Below are positions 1 to 10,409 of a stretch of DNA of 55,180 nt, piece after piece. Position numbers and translations under genes: made by a program. The stretch's first letter is position 1, and every line of letters begins with the position of its first letter. A model generated the notes under the pieces. It did no database searches. It worked only from the letters and a program-made list of their open reading frames with translations, and was not told the origin of the DNA. The DNA comes from Apostichopus leukothele (Eukaryota > Echinodermata > Holothuroidea > Aspidochirotida > Stichopodidae), in the NCBI GenBank assembly GCA_010014835.2, contig JAAAKB020000014.1:551734-606913 (forward strand). Direction: 5' to 3'.

Positions 1-155
1 GTTAAATGTTTCCTTGGAGGGGACCGGGGGGGGCTGGCTCTGCCGTACGGAAATATTATCTGAGAGAGAGGAAAGTGAACACAAGTTTTCGACGTACGTT
101 ACGTAATCAGCCATATTTCGTAAATCTAAGCCAAGCACGTAGCTTAATGTCTTAT

Positions 156-413
156 CTAGCCTTCGCTCCACTGCAGAAAGAAGGCCTCTTCACCAATTTT
201 CCAATTAACTCTGTCCTGAGCTGTTCTCTTCCATGTGACCCTACCATATTCTCTTATGTCATCCATCCATCTCCTACTCTGCCTACCTCTGCCTCTAACA
301 TAACCCCTTGGTGTCCAATCTGTCAGTTTATGTGTCCATCTCTTATCCTGACATCTAGCTAAATGCCCTGCCCATCTCCACTTCTTTTGCTTTATGACTT
401 GGATAATATCCAA
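156..413 (-). mobile_element. LINE (non-LTR retrotransposon) 3' fragment, C-terminal end of the reverse transcriptase ORF
   Basis: The minus strand reads 85 codons of the conserved C-terminal tail of endonuclease-reverse transcriptase proteins. Recognisable blocks are 'KWRWAGHLAR', 'RWTHKLTDWTPR', 'GRQSRRWMDDIR' and 'AQDRVNWKIGEEAF'. The catalytic reverse transcriptase and endonuclease parts are absent, so this is a 5'-truncated copy, the usual fate of LINE insertions. The short remaining frame is open. The clade cannot be fixed from this tail alone. It is unrelated to the muscle gene and probably sits in an intron or upstream DNA. Confidence 0.8.
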
Positions 414-1025
414 AACAACATATGGTGATGAAAGTTCATTTCATTTCAACATCAACTGTCAAAAATGGCACTCTTTGCAGCCACGGTCATATGGTTTTAG
501 TGGTTTGAATGGGTTTTAATAGTATTAGAATGATAAGGAGATGCAAACAGACTAATATGAAGGAGATGTTTGTGACAAAAACATTGAAGGAAATTCTTGC
601 TCCAGCTATTAAAACATATCGTGATTCAAAAGTTATGTCAGAGAGCTGCCATTTTATGTCAATATGTGATGTTATAGTGTCACAAGGAGGTGTCCTCTTT
701 CTATACCTTCTCATTTCATATTTTTGTGTTCTATGGAATATTGAATATGTGATATCTCCCAAATTAAATGAGATTTTTCTTAAAACTTGTTTGAGGTAGA
801 ACAGAGGCCCAATTATGATGTTTGGGTTAACTTGTGCCAATGTATTGTATATTTTATCTTAAGATATCTTGCAATGGGTTGGAACAGTTAATTTGCAACT
901 CTTAGAGAATAGACTAGAATGAAATATTTGTTCATTTATGATAAAAATGTTTTGCAACAGAATTGTATTGCATTTTTATGCTGTATTATGCATTCCATTA
1001 TAAAACATACACAAACCTGTACATA
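414..1025. other. Non-coding stretch, nothing recognised
   Basis: AT-rich sequence with only chance open frames on both strands. I see no splice-bounded coding segment, RNA gene or repeat structure here. Confidence 0.5.
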
Positions 1026-1209
1026 TCATAACGGCCTGAATCGTCTATTTTCAGTTTTGACAGGTTCCCTACATGTAAATAAAATGTTGGTTTCTTTGTT
1101 CTTCGCTAAACAGCTAATTACTGTGGAAAAGAAGTATATCCCATTATAATAATATGTTTGTAGGGAATCTGTCAAACCTGAAAAGATAGATTTAAGTTGT
1201 CATGATTAA
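1026..1209. repeat. Diverged inverted repeat, MITE-like
   Basis: The segment at about 1026-1079 is mirrored, in reverse complement and with scattered mismatches, at about 1153-1209. The best-matching core reads 'TTTTGACAGGTTCCCTACA' on the left against 'GTTTGACAGATTCCCTACA' from the right arm. About 70-80 bp separate the arms. The shape suggests a small old non-autonomous DNA transposon, but no clean target-site duplication was found. Confidence 0.4.
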
Positions 1210-2690
1210 GCATCACTTTGTGTGACTTTATTCTGTATAATGGAATACATAATATATTTGGCTTTAACAAATTAAAATCAAATTCATTTATTCCTACTGT
1301 ACATAGTTGTTCAACAATAATTAGCAAATACTTAGTTAAACTAGCCAGGTGTGTCTGTTCAGACTACTGTGATTATCGAATAGTCAATACCATATATTAA
1401 ATGCCTTAACGATGATGGAAAAGTTATACTTTCGGAAGCATTGCCATAGCAACAGGGATAACACCTGTTTGGTTACCTTCATTCCTACTAGTAAGTTCAT
1501 ACTCCAATATTTAATTGCTTTTTATGTTATTTTTTATGATATTCTGCTGTGATTGGCTGGGATATTCTGCCCTGATTCGCCGATCAATCCCTGTGTCCAT
1601 TTCTTGTCTTTCCTCCAGTTACGCAGAAGTTAGATGGTAACATTTTGTAATGTAGCCTTTGCCCAGAGCAAAAGTATGATACATTTGATTGTCCAGTGCA
1701 AGTGCCTTATTCTCAAAGTAGAAATCCAACTGAAAGTCGATCATTATATGATGCTAAGGGACAGTATGTGGATATGCATTTTGTACAGTATGGGTGTGTG
1801 TATTTGTATGTATATACATGGGTACATTTTTGCACACATGGAAGAACTGAATGACTCGTGACTTACATTTCTTACTTAAAGCTCTTTTTGACTTTGTATC
1901 TCGTTGGATGTCAGGTTTTACAGTTATTATCTTTATGCTTTTCATAATTTTACATTTGAACAATTATCAAACTACCATTTCCACACATTCATACCTCCCT
2001 TCAAAGAAAGATATATATGTGTTAACTGTTTTCTTTCCTCTGCTGCAGAGTGTTTGTCTACCAATCTCAGTGTCTTCTAAGGGTCTCCAGATTAGAGCAA
2101 TCATTAATGCTGGGGACTCCAGCAGGGTCAGCCTAGTGACGTGGGCCATTGCATTCCTGACGACTCTTGGTAGGTCAATAACAAAATCAGATCAGAATAT
2201 AAAGGAAATCAGACCAAATGGGCTGGGTAAGCCTAACAGGGGGAGGGGCTTCAAAAAAGAGGTATTTTCAGGGAATATTTTACCCATTACAAACAAACTA
2301 TTAAAGTATTGATATCGTTTGAATATCATATTTTTTTAATTGCAATATATGCAATAATATATAAATGAACAAAGAAGCATAAAATAAAGTTATGAGACTG
2401 TTGTCCTTCGTGCAAGATACAGTATCATGATAAGTAGCATTCGGCTGCCATTTTGTAATGTTAAAAAGCCACAATGAGGTGTAACATTCTTTTCCTGCTT
2501 TTGTTTTTGTCTGTGTTCTTGCATTCAGTTATGGAAACCAGTCTTATTGCTTCTCAAAACTGCCAGGATTAAAAAAACGTTCACCATTTTTAGTACCAAG
2601 AACAATAAAATGTCAACTCTGACAAAGAAATTTATAATTAATAAGTACATTAATAAATCTGACACTTGTGGCCGTGGGATGTCTCTCTAG
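1210..2690. other. Non-coding stretch with chance ORFs
   Basis: There is no convincing exon. A fairly GC-rich island at 2040-2175 is open on both strands (the minus frame includes 'TRLTLLESPALMIALIWRPL') and has a pyrimidine-rich 'CTGCAG' before it. I do not recognise the peptide, and it may be a repeat remnant. Confidence 0.4.
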
Positions 2691-2788
2691 AATTGATCGA
2701 GTCCGCTGTCATGTACCTGACAGAGATCAACAACGTCGTGAATGATATCTCTAAAAAAGGAGATATCTCGGCCCAGATAAGCTTTTAA
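2691..2788 (+). CDS. Possible terminal exon of an unidentified transcript
   Basis: After a plausible acceptor ('GTCTCTCTAG' ending at 2690), a frame entered in phase 1 reads 'ELIESAVMYLTEINNVV', then 'NDISKKGDISAQISF' and a TAA stop at 2786-2788. An AATAAA lies at 2876-2881, about 90 bp on. The segment is richer in G and C than its surroundings. The peptide looks helical and matches no family I recognise. It could be the last exon of a gene to the left, an alternative end of the muscle gene, or a chance frame. The short length and lack of partner exons keep confidence low. Confidence 0.22.
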
Positions 2789-3085
2789 TGACCTTCTCCG
2801 TCACATCATGGTAATGGTTGGGTTTGTTCCTCCATTTTTAAAACAGATGAGCACATTTGGTCACCAAGTATACCAAATAAACTGAGGCTCAACTTAGAAC
2901 AAGATTAACATTGAACAAAACTGAATGGCTTATTCAGATCTGGTCACCAGATGAACCTTAATTAGTAATGAATGTCAGGTTTACTTAGAAGCGGAGTTTA
3001 AAGCCTTGTGTTGTTAAAGTATCTAGACTACTCTTATAGTTTAAGATTGCAAATGTTGATCTTAGAAATGCAGTTAAATTCATTT

Positions 3086-3603
3086 AAAGGATGATTTTAT
3101 GTGCAAAATCAGTTTTGATATGTTTGTAGAACATTAAAATCACTGCTATTAGTCCGTGTTATATATATTTCTATACCACTGTGTAGTATTGATTAATATG
3201 ACCCTTTAAACACACAAGGCTCATCAATTAAAATGACTGGACTACTTAGTCTAACACACAGACCCGTTAGGTCAGTTCCTCAGATGCAACAAAAAATCTC
3301 AATAGAATTCCAAGACTTCTAAATATTGCCTAAAATGACAAATGGTGTTGAGTGTCACTCAAGTTAATTAATCATGTTTTGGTTGAGTTATTATTAATAT
3401 GTATGAAACATTAACATTGACCCCTGCACTGAGGTTGTTGTGACTCATCCTCAGTACATTCTTACAATAGTATTCCAGATATATTGTAATGGTAAACATC
3501 TTTAAATCCAGCACAGCTAGGGAAACTTTCTCTAGGATTCAAAGTTTTCCATGTCTTTGAATTATAACCTATCAAGATTAAATTCTGGGTAAAGTCATCC
3601 TTT
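3086..3603. mobile_element. MITE copy 1 with AAAGGATGA-type inverted ends
   Basis: The left end 'AAAGGATGATTTTATG' and the reverse complement of the right end, 'AAAGGATGACTTTACC', match closely, giving a 518-bp element with terminal inverted repeats and no coding capacity. A related copy lies at 4025-4578 in the same orientation. Shared interior landmarks are 'TTTCTATACCACT', 'TCAGTTCCTCAGATGCAAC' and 'TATCAAGA', in the same order. No transposase is present and the superfamily is not clear. Confidence 0.6.
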
Positions 3604-4024
3604 GATACAGAAGTCAAGATTTTGATTCGGTTTCAGGAGTTTCGGTTTCAGGACTTGACACAACCATGTCAGTATCTAAGCAAAGCCTCCTCTGTACTCA
3701 ATGGCAATAACCATAGTTCAAGCAACACATTACAGTATGTTAATAATTTAAGTTTGCAGGGTCACAAAAAGTGCCAATATTTTCTCTCAATGCAGAATTT
3801 TGAATTAAAGCAAAAAACATTTATTTCATGCCTACAATAGGTCTTTTTGAATTGAATTGAATTTTGCTACATTCCATTATTTTACATTTTGAACAGTATA
3901 GGATAATTATAGATGGTATCAAATACAGTAAACAGTAAATATAGAGTATTGAAATAATATATATATATATGTAATGCAGAGAAAATTCATGTCACAGTCA
4001 AATCCTGAAGCCTTGCCTGCTTAT

Positions 4025-4578
4025 AGGATTACTTTTGGCACAAAATTAATTTGTGTATGTTTGTAGACCGTTATTTTTTGTATTTCTATACCACTTTTAG
4101 GTTTTGAAAAATGACCCCTTTAAACATCTGAGGTTCATTTCATCAATTAAAGTGACTGAACCATAGTCTAACAAACAAACCAGCAAAATCTTGTCAGTTC
4201 CTCAGATGCAACACAAAACTCTTGTGGCAAAACAAAGCACTTTGATGGCCTTCAATTACATGTCTACAAAGTGTTAAAAATTTGTCAAGGACAAATTGTG
4301 TTGAATCTGATCTGAAAGTGTTCTGTTGGCTATATGAAACTAAAAGAATACATATTGATTGAGTTTTTAGGATTTGTTCATGCATGGATTAACAGAAACA
4401 AGTAGACTTCCACTGAGATGCCGACATTATCAGCAATTTATCCTTAAAGCAGCGTTCCAGAGATTTTGCATATATTTAAATCTGAATAATCCAAAAAGCA
4501 TTACCAGCAATCAAATTTTTCTTTTATTGTTGGAATATAACATATCAAGACTAAAATGTTTGCCTAAAATAATCCTTT
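4025..4578. mobile_element. MITE copy 2, same family as the copy at 3086-3603
   Basis: The ends are 'AGGATTACTTTTGGC' on the left and, in reverse complement, 'AGGATTATTTTAGGC' on the right. The interior keeps the landmarks of the first copy in the same order, with many substitutions and small indels, so the two copies are old or represent subfamilies. The copies lie about 420 bp apart. The interior has no coding capacity. Confidence 0.6.
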
Positions 4579-4755
4579 CACTGATTTTTTTACTGATTGA
4601 TTAAACTTGTGACATCAACTATTGAAAGATTTTTTACCAGTGGGTGGATACGATCATTTGCCAGATCGATCAAAGCAAAGTATGACATAGTAACTGGAAC
4701 ATCTAGTTTGATATTTTATATGAAACATTAAACTGTATTTAATATGATTTTGCAG

Positions 4756-4797
4756 GAAGGATGATAACCTTGGCATTTGACAAAGGTGATCAATTAG
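4756..4797 (+). CDS. 42-bp microexon of the titin-like gene
   Basis: The segment lies between 'GATTTTGCAG' and 'GTAAGTTC', both good splice sites. Read in phase 1 it gives (G)RMITLAFDKGDQL and joins the next exon in frame through a split Val codon. The length is a multiple of three and both ends are phase 1, like nearly all exons of this gene. It contains no domain. It is the leftmost coding piece I can attach to the gene. A chance pairing of splice sites is possible because the exon is so short. Confidence 0.5.
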
Positions 4798-5057
4798 GTA
4801 AGTTCATTTTACTTTTGCAGTCATGAAATCAAATATTGTTATGGTTACTGTAGTCTCAGGACTGTGAGAAACGTGCTGTTTGTAATTATGGAGATTCTCC
4901 ACGTAAAATTTGTAATAATTTCAACCTGTATGCACTGAGCGAGTGCAATATTGTGAGATACCATGTTGCCTTCATAAATGCAGCTGTTTGCATTTTGGTA
5001 GACAAAATCACCAATCCTTGCAAATATTAATCGAAAGATGATTACCGTTGACTAGAG

Positions 5058-5428
5058 CAGGGGTGGGCAACCTACGGCCTGCGGCCCACATGCGGCCCGC
5101 CAGTGATTTTCTTGCGGCCCGTGAGATGTCTCAAGAAAAGAAAAAAAAATCAATCTATATTACATCATCACAAAAAACGAGCTAGCTGCTTAGAATTTCT
5201 CGGCACTAATGATGCTGTCAGGTAGGCCTATATTATCCCCATTAATTATCAACTGTACTGTATTGACATTACGTTTGTGTGAATACAGATTAAGTACACA
5301 CACCTATTGCTTGAAAGTCCTCGGAATCAAAGGTTTGAAATCAACAGCAGGTTGTTGGTTAGGTGGGGCCCAGTCAATTTTCACTCCTTATATCTGGCCC
5401 ATTCATTCAAAAAGGTTGCCCACCCCTG
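5058..5428. mobile_element. hAT-type MITE (371 bp) with perfect 16-bp terminal inverted repeats
   Basis: The element starts with CAGGGGTGGGCAACCT and ends with its exact reverse complement. The subterminal 'GCGGCCC' motifs and the 'CATTCAAAAAGGTTGCCCAC' right end are typical of hAT non-autonomous elements found across animals. There is no transposase. The 8-bp flanks, gactagag on the left and cattactt on the right, do not form a clear target-site duplication, so the site has mutated or the copy was rearranged. It sits in the intron between the microexon and the exon at 5685. The perfect ends suggest it is younger than the MITEs at 3086 and 4025. Confidence 0.85.
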
Positions 5429-5684
5429 CATTACTTCATCAAGACATGATACTCTACTGCAGCTAATAATGTAACCTAATGGATGTAGTTTCTGCCAAAC
5501 AGTAATCACTTATTGCAACAAAGTAAAACTAACAGAATTGTTAAGTTATTTTTTATTTTATACCCAAAAACTCTTGTATGAATTAAGGAAGTTTGACAAT
5601 TTATCCTTGCTGAGTTGCTAACAGGTGGATTAAGCCATATTTTTCTTATCAATAATACGATGTGAAATAATTGTTTATTCACAG

Positions 5685-6533
5685 TCGATGGAGAGATGCC
5701 AACTGGTCCCAATTTGTTCAGCTTCAGTGAGTCCTATGGAGGTGATGTCAGTGGGGCTTACAGTGCTGAACAAGGCCAAGAATCTGATACTGATATTGAC
5801 CTTGACGAGATGCTCCCCTATGATGACCAGGTCATCTTTCCTATTGCGGAACATCCGATGGAACGTGATTCAGAAACAGACGACGAAGCTCATCCCTTTG
5901 CTGCGCACACTGACGATAGTCAAGAAGGCGCAGAGGATAAAGTCAAGAAGGATGTTCGTTCACCAACGAGGAAACATGCTCCTAAATTACTAGCTAAGCC
6001 CTCTGGAAGAGCACCCCCTCCAGTACCACCAAAACCCTTCAGAGCCATGCGAAGGGAACCTCCACCAGAGGTTGAGATTGCCCAGGCAACTTCTGCCATC
6101 CCCATGGAGGTCACACCACAAGCTTATAAACGCAAAGGAGGACCTCCATTGGAGACATTGCCGACAAAAAGGGGAACCATATCCTCAGGACCTCAGCCAA
6201 GGCCTGTGGTTACTCAACCAACTCCTACCCAAGTGGGGAAGCCTGGAAGGGTGCCACCAACTTTTACACAGTATATTGAAAACAGTCGTGTGGTTCCTGG
6301 TGAAACAGCTAAGTTCACCATTCAAGTATCTGGTGAACCTTTGCCGGATTTGAAATGGTTTAAGAATGATAAAGAAATCAAAGATTCCCCTGAGTCAAGG
6401 ATAACCACATTCTCAGATGGTACCAGTATCCTGGAACTACCAAATGTGGGTCCTAATGACAGTGGACGAATCATGTGCAAGGCAGAGAATCATGCCGGAT
6501 TGGCCTCGTGTATTGCAAAATTAATTGTAATAG
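5685..6533 (+). CDS. Titin-like exon: acidic and proline-rich region, then Ig domain
   Basis: The exon is bounded by 'TTTATTCACAG' and 'GTAAGTAC', phase 1 at both ends, 283 codons. The first 100 residues are acidic ('DTDIDLDEMLPYDD'). A basic proline-rich stretch at about 6010-6070 follows, with 'APPPVPPKPF', a good PxxPxK SH3-ligand motif. An I-set Ig domain fills about 6250-6533 ('PPTFTQYIENSRVVPGE', core Trp in 'LKWFKND', 'DSGRIMCKAENHAG'). The B-strand Cys position is occupied by another residue ('AKFTIQVSG'), as in many titin Ig domains. A fixed translation start is not supported: the ATG at 5696 is simply the first Met in an exon that continues from upstream. Confidence 0.88.
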
Positions 6534-6919
6534 GTAAGTACTTTTTATCTAGGATAGAAGTACGTAAGGTAAAGTCATGCTCTCTAAAGACACCAAAAAG
6601 TAGACAAATATAACGTTAAACATACCAGTGCCATAGTTTTCTATAGCCAGCAATATTTAAGGACCAGGTACCACTATGGCATTATGCATTTCTAACTGCT
6701 TTAGCTGTAGAAATGTTGCTATGGCTCCAAGTGATTCAACAAACTTATGTTATTATAAGAATTAAAGTAGACATCATCCAAAATTGAAAGAAACCTCCGG
6801 AAATATTTCAGTGGTTTACAAACTTAGGATGGAACAGTTATCATTATTATTAATGATTTGATTGTGATTAGTTCTGGCTGTACCTTATCACCAAAATTCC
6901 TATCTATTTTTTGAAACAG
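6534..6919. other. Intron, nothing recognised
   Basis: AT-rich intron of 386 bp. No repeat or coding signal is seen apart from the splice sites. Confidence 0.6.
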
Positions 6920-7254
6920 AGGAAAGCACTAGAACTACCACCTCTACGATAACACCACCAACAACTCCAACTACAACTGATGGTGGGGTTCAACCCCACT
7001 TCAGACCGCAGCATTCCCGCACACCGTCTCTGGGCGTGGTCCGAGAAGAGATGTACTCCTCCGACGTTGAGATCCAAGTCAATGAGACTAAGTCATCAAA
7101 TATAAGCGGCCTAGAAAGAATGGACAGCGTCCCTGGACAGACCCCTCCCACGTTCACCACTCACCTACAGAACCAAGAGGTTCCTGTGGGTGGAACTGTG
7201 AGGATGGTTTGCCATGTGACAGGATACCCTCGACCTTATGTCAGATGGTATAAG
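6920..7254 (+). CDS. Titin-like exon: Thr/Ser-rich linker and first half of an Ig domain
   Basis: The exon enters in phase 1 after 'TTTTTTGAAACAG' and leaves in phase 0 at 'TATAAG|GTGAGT'. It opens with a Thr/Pro-rich linker, followed by 'EEMYSSDVEIQVNETKSS', a relative of the 'SDVESDTE' linker motif expanded in the giant exon. The Ig domain starts at about 7147 ('PPTFTTHLQNQEVPVGG', Cys in 'VRMVCHVTG', 'VRWYK'). The intron cuts the domain straight after the core Trp-Tyr-Lys. The second half is the exon at 7831. Confidence 0.85.
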
Positions 7255-7518
7255 GTGAGTAGGATGACACAGGGAACACATCTAGTTAAACTGTAGTTGG
7301 CAACTGATCAGTGTGAAACTGTTTGTAGGATTTAAATAAATCCTTCACAGTTCCTGAAGTAAGAAATTTATGTTATCATTATATAGTTGTAATCTCCAGT
7401 CTTCCCTTGCCAAGGTCATTTACATACATATCGGGTATTAAAGAAAACAACAAGACAGAATGGCAAACTGATATTATCTTCAGCAGCTTTACATTCATCA
7501 AACATGATATTGCACGAA
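7255..7518. other. Intron, left of the hairpin
   Basis: AT-rich intron sequence; nothing else recognised. Confidence 0.5.
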
Positions 7519-7778
7519 GAAAAAAGAAGTGAGATCAGATATTTAATTAAACTTAGTCTTTGTGCCTATCAGTCAGTCAGTCAGTTAGTCAGTAACTAAA
7601 ATAATGAATATCCTTTGGTGGCAAAATATTATAACCTATGTTGGTATTTCTATTATAGTTATAATATTTTGCCACCAAAGGATATTCATTATTTTAGTTA
7701 CTGACTGACTGACTGACTGACTGACTGATAGGCACAAAGACTAAGTTTATTTAAATATCTGATCTCAATTCTTTTTTA
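7519..7778. repeat. Long near-perfect inverted repeat (hairpin) in an Ig-splitting intron
   Basis: The left arm, about 7519-7635, and right arm, 7658-7778, are reverse complements over roughly 116 bp with only a handful of mismatches by eye. A loop of about 22 bp separates them. Landmarks are 'CAAAATATTATAAC' at the loop end, a CAGT tetranucleotide run in mid-arm and 'GAGATCAGATATTTAA' near the outer end. The form fits a foldback element or palindromic MITE. In the pre-mRNA it would form a long double-stranded stem beside the 3' splice site at 7830. Confidence 0.85.
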
Positions 7779-7830
7779 TTAAGACAATTCAGGCCTAGAT
7801 ATAATTCTGATATCTTGCATCTGATTACAG

Positions 7831-7999
7831 AGTGGACAAGAATTGCGGCCAGACGAGAGGATCACAATCAGAATAACGGAAAGCGGAAGCTGCACATTGC
7901 AAATTACTCCGGTGTTACCAGAAGATGATGGTCAGTTCGAAGTGCGAGCTATAAATCCTGCAGGAGAAGCAACATCCATTGCTCACCTTACAGTTAAAG
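7831..7999 (+). CDS. Titin-like exon: second half of the split Ig domain
   Basis: The exon follows 'CATCTGATTACAG', enters in phase 0 and leaves in phase 1 at 'GTAAGAAAG'. It completes the Ig domain begun at 6920: 'LRPDERITIR', 'CTLQITPVLPEDDGQFEV' and 'AINPAGEATSIAHLTVK'. The usual F-strand Cys position holds Val ('FEVRAINPAG'), so this Ig lacks the canonical disulfide. With its partner exon it forms a phase 1-1 block of 504 bp. Confidence 0.87.
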
Positions 8000-8930
8000 G
8001 TAAGAAAGCACACAACGAGAAAAAGCACAGATTGGATACAAAATTTGTGTTGTGTCCTTGGACTGTGAAACTGAGCTGCTATGCATTAGTTTACCTTGTC
8101 TCTACAAGATTCATTCATTCATCCATTCATTCATTCGAATGAGCATTTAATGAAACTAGATAACATCAGTTGTGGAAGACAATTGACTAAAAGACATTTA
8201 AGATAAGAAATTCATGCTGATCTTGGTATTTTTCATTACTTCTTAGAAAATAATAAAATCCATCAATAAATGCAGTTCATTAGCATGACTTATTAAACTT
8301 TAACAATTTTAAACTTTAAGCAATGAAGAAAAAGTTTTATCAATAGATGTGACTTACTCCCAAATTTAGTTTTATTTGCAAACTTTAAAGGATGTTATAT
8401 TTTATTAATTACAATGGTGTGATGATTAATGCCAGGAAGAAGAAAAAAAACTGCTACTGTCTTGACCCTGTTTGGCTGGTATAGTAATAGATTGTAATAT
8501 TTAAGTTCAACTGGGCTTCATTTCACAGGCATTGTAGCATCATTCATGCACACACTTTTATGGTATGATGTAATTATATGAAAATGAAACCTAGCATTTA
8601 TGATGGTTATGGGTGTGAACAAAGGTCGTTCAAAGAAGGGTGAGTTTTGCAACCAGCAGCAAACTAACGATTTGCTGTTAGAAATAGGTTTCTTATGGTA
8701 AAGCACACATAAACTGAAATTGTTCTCTGCAAAGCAAGTGACAAATTTTGTTTCACATCCTATAAATTTGTGTCTGCATACTTCAAATGTTTGATTTTCC
8801 GTTGCATCTGATACCAAAATTCAAACATAGCTGTTACAATTAAGGCTATTTGATAATTATTTTTATTAATTATTAAGTGAGGTTATGTCAGCATGGTAAT
8901 GTATGGCTGCATGCTTTTATTCCATTGAAG
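8000..8930. other. Intron with a short CATT repeat
   Basis: This 931-bp AT-rich intron contains a CATT-type tetranucleotide run at about 8107-8140. Nothing else is recognised. The 3' splice site at 8930 has only a modest pyrimidine tract. Confidence 0.5.
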
Positions 8931-9584
8931 TTACCCAACAATACCAGATGCCAGATCCGGGTGCTGCTATGCACATACGTATTGGATTAGATGGACTACC
9001 TCTACAACCAGGGGAACCACAGCTTAAATTGTACCAACCTCCAGGCATCCCAGAAGCAGAAAGAAGCAAGAGTACCCATACTACTGTCACCACAGATGGA
9101 CCCCATTCAGATGTGGAAGAAATACGAACCGAAAACTCGACAGTTACTCGAAAGACAACCAAAACGACCAAGACAACAACCACTGTTACGGAAGAAAGTG
9201 ATATGGATGGCGGATCTCAGAAAGTTTTGTATGATCCTTATCCTGTCCAACCAACAAATATTAACATCAATATCCATATAACAGGGTTCCCAGAAATGCC
9301 CCCTCAACCTCCAGTCATTCGTAAACTCATGGATGATGTTACGGTTCAAGAGGGTCAGCCAGTGCAACTTGAATGTATCATCACAGGCAATCCCTATCCG
9401 ATGGTTACTTGGTACAGGAATGATGAACCTATTCCAGATTCGCCTGATTTCCAGTACCAGGTCAATGAACACAAAGTTTCCTTACTGATCACAGTTGCAT
9501 ACCCTCATGATAGTGGACTTTACACATGTAAAGCCGAAAATCCCTTCGGAACTGCAACTTCCTCTTGCAGTGTGAGAGTGACTG
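8931..9584 (+). CDS. Titin-like exon: linker with SDVE/TTKTT motif, then Ig domain
   Basis: The 218-codon exon is phase 1 at both ends. The acceptor 'TTCCATTGAAG' at 8930 was chosen because it keeps phase 1; the CAG at 8949 does not. The first 120 residues form a Pro-rich linker, then 'DGPHSDVEEIRTEN' and 'RKTTKTTKTTTTVTEESD', a diverged copy of the linker repeat in the giant exon. A run 'NININIHITG' precedes the Ig. The I-set Ig at about 9303-9584 has both Cys ('VQLECIITG', 'SGLYTCKAEN') and the core Trp ('VTWYRND'). Confidence 0.87.
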
Positions 9585-10409
9585 GTAAGTTCCGCAGAGG
9601 TATGGTTTATCAAACACTGTTGTAACTTGATATGTATGCATGTAGGACACCTAGGAAATCCAACAGTTCTTTGCAAAAACATTTTTCCAATGTTAAAGAA
9701 AGGGATATTACAGTTCAGGAAGCTAGTTCCTAGTGCAATATGATTGCAACTTTTGTACTGTTCAGCAGACATTCTGTTATCAGTTAATTAATGCCAAGTT
9801 CTTAAATGTGAAACTGGGGGAGGGTTTAAGGGTATTTATTAGCCTATTTCTTCTTAATGGTTGTTTTCAATACCTCTGGATCCAACAGAAAGGGAGAGTT
9901 GGTGCATAGGACTACCTTTCTGAATCTGAAAAACCAGTGATCAGTGTAAAGCGATGTTTTAAAGTGATCACTGTCTTTATTCATGCTTGGCAAACATAAA
10001 CAATAGTGGGGCGTCATTAAAACAACTGTATGATTATGGTAGGGATATGTAACATGAGATACTAATTACTATAGTGGTGCTAATACTGGAACTGACAAAC
10101 AATAAAAGGAAGGGGAGTCAAAGGCTATTGATGAATTTAAAAACAAAGTTATTTTATTGTTACTATTGTAATAAGTTAGTAGATGTTAGATGAGTGTTTG
10201 AAGCCAACTATGCAAATATCATGATATATATTAGTTTTTCCGAGATATTACATTCTTAGCATCATATTATCTTTCAATTGTTAATCCTGTAGGTTAGTGG
10301 TACAAATGAATAAAGTTTTCACTACTTTAATTTTTTTCATATTTATTCTTTTGTCTTTTCAGTTATCTTGTGGCTATCATTGTATATTTTTTTCCTTCAC
10401 ATTTCACAG
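9585..10409. other. Intron, nothing recognised
   Basis: This 825-bp AT-rich intron ends in a long pyrimidine tract with two AG sites, at 10362 and 10409. Only the second keeps the reading frame of the next exon. Confidence 0.6.

Noticed and set aside
1967-2149. Open frame on the minus strand (and one on the plus strand) around 2040-2175
   Set aside because: Peptides not recognised, no convincing splice sites or partner exons, and the region is short. It may be a repeat remnant but cannot be supported as a gene.
10363-10409. Alternative acceptor at 10362 for the giant exon
   Set aside because: It would shift the reading frame relative to the preceding phase 1 exon. The CAG at 10409 fits.
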